Of a DNA stretch of 6,716 nt, positions 6,288 to 6,716 are shown one piece after another (positions within the stretch are counted from its first letter, which is position 1; each line of letters starts with the position of its first letter). The notes under the pieces were generated by a model. It did no database searches. It was not told where the DNA came from and saw nothing but the letters and a program-made list of their open reading frames with translations. The position numbers were made by a program, and so were the translations under genes. The DNA is from Pseudomonadota bacterium (GTDB taxonomy: Bacteria; Pseudomonadota; Gammaproteobacteria; Steroidobacterales; Steroidobacteraceae): NCBI GenBank assembly GCA_021792815.1, contig JAJYTX010000097.1:1-6716 (forward strand). Reading direction: 5' to 3'.

Positions 6288-6497
6288 GGGACGGAAATTA
6301 TGCCGCAACACGCAGCCGCAGACGCAATCGCATCGAATGGCGTCTTCCGCCGGCGGATTCCGCGGCGGCTGTCACCAGGCGGGACGCGCGCCCCGATCGA
6401 CGCCCTGCGGACGTCCGGCAGCGCGCCGATCGGTCCATGTGCGCGCGGCATGCTGAGGCTCGGTGTCGAACTGCAAACGACGCCGGTCGCACGCGCC

Positions 6498-6503
6498 TAT
6501 AAT
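6498..6503 (+). promoter_or_regulatory. -10 element TATAAT for the S9 peptidase gene
   Basis: A perfect sigma-70 -10 hexamer stands out in GC-rich surroundings, 43 bases before the TTG start, giving a leader of roughly 37 bases. The -35 is poor: no TTGACA-like hexamer lies 16-18 bases upstream, and the nearest hexamer of any note is TGCAAA at 6472-6477 with a 20-base spacer. Confidence 0.6.
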
Positions 6504-6535
6504 TTCCCCTCTTCGCCGGACGGCTTGCGCCCCTT

Positions 6536-6539
6536 GGAG
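6536..6539 (+). promoter_or_regulatory. Shine-Dalgarno GGAG for the S9 peptidase gene
   Basis: GGAG is followed by seven bases and then the TTG start at 6547. This spacing fixes the unusual TTG as the initiation codon rather than the in-frame ATG at 6580, which would remove most of the signal peptide. Confidence 0.65.
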
Positions 6540-6546
6540 ACAATTC

Positions 6547-6716
6547 TTGAAGCACCTGATCGGCCTGACTGCCCTGCTGATGTTCACTGCGGCGACGGGC
6601 TGGGCGCGCGGCGCAAGTGCCAATCCCCACTACACGATCGCGCAGATCTTCGCGCGCCCGGGACTGACCGGCTACCACCCCGAGCAGGTGCAATGGAGCC
6701 CCGACGGGCGCTATCT
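6547..6716 (+). CDS. Secreted S9 family peptidase (DPP IV-like), N-terminal fragment
   Basis: Only the first 56 complete codons are present; the gene continues past the right edge. It begins with a TTG codon, then a typical export signal: Lys2, a hydrophobic stretch LIGLTALLMFTAA (4-16) and a likely cleavage site near Ala-Ser-Ala (23-25). The mature start TIAQIFARPGLTGYHPEQVQ (30-49) followed by WSPDGRY (50-56) is the characteristic opening of the dipeptidyl-peptidase IV beta-propeller domain in peptidase family S9. Such enzymes trim dipeptides, usually after proline, in the periplasm or outside the cell. The catalytic Ser-Asp-His triad would lie far downstream, so activity cannot be judged here. 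It is divergent from the glycosyltransferase gene. Confidence 0.82.
   Translation, partial: MKHLIGLTALLMFTAATGWARGASANPHYTIAQIFARPGLTGYHPEQVQWSPDGRY

Larger units (their letters stand above)
6288..6546. other. Divergent promoter region between glycosyltransferase and S9 peptidase
   Basis: The 259 bases hold promoters for both directions. The minus side has a possible TTGCGT (6327-6322), 19 bases, CATAAT (6302-6297) pair. This would start RNA only a few bases before the ATG at 6287, implying a near-leaderless message; it is a weak match. The plus side has a perfect TATAAT. No gene is supported within the gap. Confidence 0.45.

Overview
This is a GC-rich chromosomal window from a bacterium. 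The protein families suggest a proteobacterium, most plausibly a gammaproteobacterium of the Xanthomonadales/Nevskiales/Steroidobacterales kind. That placement is recalled family resemblance, not a search. Genes sit on alternating strands, mostly as single transcription units, and there is no phage, transposon, CRISPR, rRNA or tRNA signal. It reads as ordinary chromosome between housekeeping or accessory metabolic genes.

Layout from left to right. A left-truncated TSUP (TauE/SafE-type) membrane exporter ends at 521 (+). A 317-base gap carrying a cluster of CGAAAGG heptamers follows. A class I SAM-dependent methyltransferase (839-1453, +) converges with a 12-helix MFS transporter (1613-2875, -). 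A 327-base divergent gap separates the MFS gene from a flavodoxin-fold NAD(P)H/FMN reductase-like gene (3203-3694, +). That gene converges on a small 64-residue gene (3726-3920, -) with a clear Shine-Dalgarno and GTG start. About 600 bases without a convincing gene follow (3921-4526). They hold a 12-bp palindrome, an 8-bp GC hairpin, a hairpin with flanking A/T tracts that could terminate in both directions, and a 10-bp palindrome. Next comes a GT39/ArnT-type polyprenyl-phosphate-sugar transferase (4527-6287, -). Divergent from it, with a perfect TATAAT and a GGAG ribosome site, begins a secreted S9 (dipeptidyl-peptidase IV-like) peptidase that runs off the right edge (6547-, +).

I see no operon and no obvious shared pathway. 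The transporter, methyltransferase, reductase and glycosyltransferase could each act alone. I do not find a convincing undescribed multi-gene system. The items most worth a second look are the small GTG-initiated gene, the structured 3921-4526 gap (possible small RNA), and the CGAAAGG cluster.
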